DNA of 15,385 nucleotides from assembly GCA_017481185.1 (NCBI GenBank), contig JAFUPO010000014.1, positions 1 to 15,385 on the forward strand, in the 5' to 3' direction. The stretch is from Clostridia bacterium. Lineage in GTDB: Bacteria; Bacillota_A; Clostridia; Christensenellales; Aristaeellaceae. A program made the translations under genes and the position numbers. Under the pieces are notes generated by a model. That model saw nothing but the letters and a program-made list of their open reading frames with translations, made no database searches and was not told the origin of the DNA. Shown piece by piece: positions 14,011 through 15,385 of this stretch (position 1 is the stretch's first letter; each line of letters begins with the position of its first letter).

Positions 14011-14296
14011 TGTACGTCAAAATAGCCTTGGTATCTTTATGATGCTCTTAACAGAGAATTGATGGGCTATGTAACCGAAGGGCACAAAAGCCTTCCGGTA
14101 TTACTTTTATCCGCTTTTCGTGGGTTGTGCCAGAGCATCGGTTGCAGGGATGCTTGCGCCATTCCTTAATCATCTTCTGCAATCAGTAATCAATACGTGC
14201 TCTCACCTTTGTTTTCATCACTTATGCCAAGTAATTTGATATTATAGTATGCGATTGCGGCTTTTTCTGCCAATTTGCAAGATTGGCAAAACAAAA
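14011..14296. other. Gene-free stretch, possibly structured
   Basis: No recognisable gene or homology is seen. It is richer in A+T than its surroundings. It contains a stem ACCGAAGG with CCTT-C-CGGT (about 14074-14100) whose loop has GGCACAA, and a TTGTGCC about 25 bases downstream could pair with it. A 41-codon frame on the minus strand (14048-14173, with CNRC) has no good ribosome binding site. It may be decayed sequence. Confidence 0.4.
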
Positions 14297-14324
14297 GACA
14301 GCATAGCCTTTCAACCATGCTGTC
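14292..14324 (-). terminator. Terminator of the GtrA gene
   Basis: GACAGCAT (14297-14304) pairs with ATGCTGTC (14317-14324) over a 12-base loop. On the minus strand TTTTGTTTTG follows. It lies about 70 bases past the gene's stop. Confidence 0.65.
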
Positions 14325-14393
14325 ATTTTGTTCGTTTTTCCCGTTTCTCTGTAAATACATCCAGCTTTACGCAAAAGCTATTTCAAGCTTCTT

Positions 14394-14864
14394 TTACTTG
14401 GCCAGCTTGTTGGTGTTCATGCTCTTGCGGTACACCACAAACCGACAGAACAGGTATTCTGTTACCAGATTCACGATCATGGTAAAGGCCAACACCACAA
14501 AATCATTCCAACCTAAGGCGCGGGTAAAATAGTCTCCCCACCACAAAGACAGGGGCGTGAACACCACATAGTAACCCGCCACCTTCAGCATAGCAGCCGG
14601 CACATTGGTGGCAGACTTAAAGGTGTAGCGGCGGTTTACCGTAAAATTATACAACACCGACAAAATCAGAGAGGGCAGATAGCACATCATGTAATGCGGA
14701 TCCTCTGTGCCAGCCTGATTATCCAAATTCACCGCCGTGCCGGTTACAATAGCATAGATGATGGCAAAACTTACAACTTGGATAATGCCGGCCCCAGCGG
14801 AAAACATGACGAATTTCAGCACCTGCCAAACATTTTGTTTGGTAGTCATTTTGGTCTCGCTCAT
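14394..14864 (-). CDS. GtrA-family membrane protein
   Basis: A 156-residue protein with four predicted membrane helices (about 17-40, 58-74, 92-108 and 121-139). The GtrA hallmark NFTVNRRYTFKS lies at 73-84, and the final helix ends in RFVVYRK. GtrA proteins are thought to move undecaprenyl-phosphate-linked sugars across the membrane for O-antigen or cell-wall glycosylation, usually beside a glycosyltransferase. Here no such gene is visible, only an amidohydrolase 24 bases upstream on the same strand. ATG 14862-14864 has AAGGAGGAGG before it. The frame reaching 14885 would bypass that site and is not used. Confidence 0.85.
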   Translation of the reverse strand: MSETKMTTKQNVWQVLKFVMFSAGAGIIQVVSFAIIYAIVTGTAVNLDNQAGTEDPHYMMCYLPSLILSVLYNFTVNRRYTFKSATNVPAAMLKVAGYYVVFTPLSLWWGDYFTRALGWNDFVVLAFTMIVNLVTEYLFCRFVVYRKSMNTNKLAK

Positions 14865-14888
14865 GGTTCCTCCTCCTTTCTTCAAGGG

Positions 14889-15385
14889 TTATAGGATCAA
14901 GCCCAGATGCTCCTGAGCGAACCTCTCAAAGTTCAGATGTAGAATCTGCTCCTGCTCCTTTTCCGTCAGGGGTAATTTGCGGAAACGCTCCAGCTCCTCA
15001 TCCGGCTTCCACATGGGATAATCGGTGCCGAAAAAGACCCTGTCCGCCCCATAGCGGTGGATAACCTTCACAGCCACCTCCGGGTCCATCGCATACAGAC
15101 TGGAGGAACAATCCACCCACACATTGCCGCGGCCTGCCAGCAATTTCCAAGCCTGATCCCAAACCGACCAGCCGCCCAAATGGGCGCAAATTGCTTTCAG
15201 CGCCGGAACCCTATCCAGCACTCGGGCCATGCGTTCCGGCTCACTGTAGGGGTAACGGGTATCCCCCGTATGCACCAGCAGGGGGATCTTTCTTTCCGCC
15301 ATGGCCTCAAACAAGCGAATAGCTGACGGATCATCCAGCCCGAAATGCTGAAAATCAGGATGAAGCTTCACGCCCTTTAAGCCCA
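14889..15385 (-). CDS. Amidohydrolase family protein (partial, 5' end outside window)
   Basis: The last 165 residues of a metal-dependent TIM-barrel hydrolase (amidohydrolase 2 family, related to ACMSD and similar decarboxylases). Seen motifs: KLHPDFQHFG, LLVHTGDT with a metal-ligand His, CAHLGGW, VDCSSSLY and FFGTDYPMW with the metal-ligand Asp. The N-terminal HxH motif must lie beyond base 15385, because the frame is open to the window edge. The apparent start at 15371 (GTG) is an internal Val and not real. The substrate cannot be told. It precedes gtrA by 24 bases and probably shares its transcript. Confidence 0.88.
   Translation of the reverse strand, partial: GLKGVKLHPDFQHFGLDDPSAIRLFEAMAERKIPLLVHTGDTRYPYSEPERMARVLDRVPALKAICAHLGGWSVWDQAWKLLAGRGNVWVDCSSSLYAMDPEVAVKVIHRYGADRVFFGTDYPMWKPDEELERFRKLPLTEKEQEQILHLNFERFAQEHLGLIL

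Noticed and set aside
14048..14173. Minus-strand 41-codon frame with a CNRC motif
   Set aside because: No good ribosome binding site or promoter, too short to judge, and no family recognised.
14269..14288. GCCAAT/ATTGGC hairpin as a terminator
   Set aside because: No T run follows on either strand. The GACAGCAT hairpin next to it explains termination better.

Overview
The window looks like chromosome from a Gram-positive anaerobe of the Bacillota, most likely class Clostridia (possibly a gut lineage). The evidence is the strong AGGAGG-type ribosome binding sites, sigma-A-like promoters with 17-bp spacers, a cdaA-cdaR pair, an rsmG-noc pair, a DUF1836 regulator, a DegV protein and a small protein with the NrdD glycyl-radical tail. 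GC content is in the 50s by eye. None of the 18 intact or window-cut genes called here ends in TAG (11 TAA, 7 TGA).

Layout. (1) Bases 1-905 hold the 3' part of a mobile-element 'polyvalent' protein: the end of an ADP-ribosyltransferase-like domain plus a coiled coil. It is interrupted by an in-frame TAG and cut off beside the terminator of the next gene. (2) A DEAD-box RNA helicase lies on the minus strand (946-2232) with its own promoter. (3) A six-gene minus-strand operon runs from 7771 down to 2334: cdaA, cdaR, a membrane protein with a disordered acidic tail, a MinD/ParA-like ATPase, an RsmF/RsmB-type rRNA cytosine methyltransferase and a small helical protein. It has tight spacing, two ATGA stop-start overlaps, a promoter at 7825-7853 and a terminator at 2307-2332. 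The glmM gene that usually follows cdaR is absent. (4) Divergently, radC, a DUF218/YdcF-like membrane protein and rsmG form a plus-strand operon (8009-10137), followed by a divergent noc/parB-like gene. (5) A LUD-domain (LutC-like) protein, a possible 30-residue basic peptide and a 92-residue stand-alone NrdD-tail protein follow (11244-12334). Two ribosome binding sites here lie inside the 3' arm of an inverted repeat. A 23-bp perfect hairpin closes the region. (6) A DUF1836 regulator and a degV gene diverge from a shared promoter region with two small palindromes. (7) After a gene-free stretch of nearly 390 bases, a GtrA-family membrane protein and an amidohydrolase cut by the window edge form a minus-strand operon.

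The operon in (3) joins cyclic-di-AMP synthesis to a predicted ATPase and an rRNA methyltransferase. The radC and rsmG genes belong to housekeeping genome maintenance and translation. The most unusual items are the stand-alone glycyl-radical-tail protein, the two ribosome-binding-site hairpins before it, and the Noc-like protein whose CTP-binding motifs look eroded. No CRISPR array, tRNA, rRNA or complete insertion sequence was seen.
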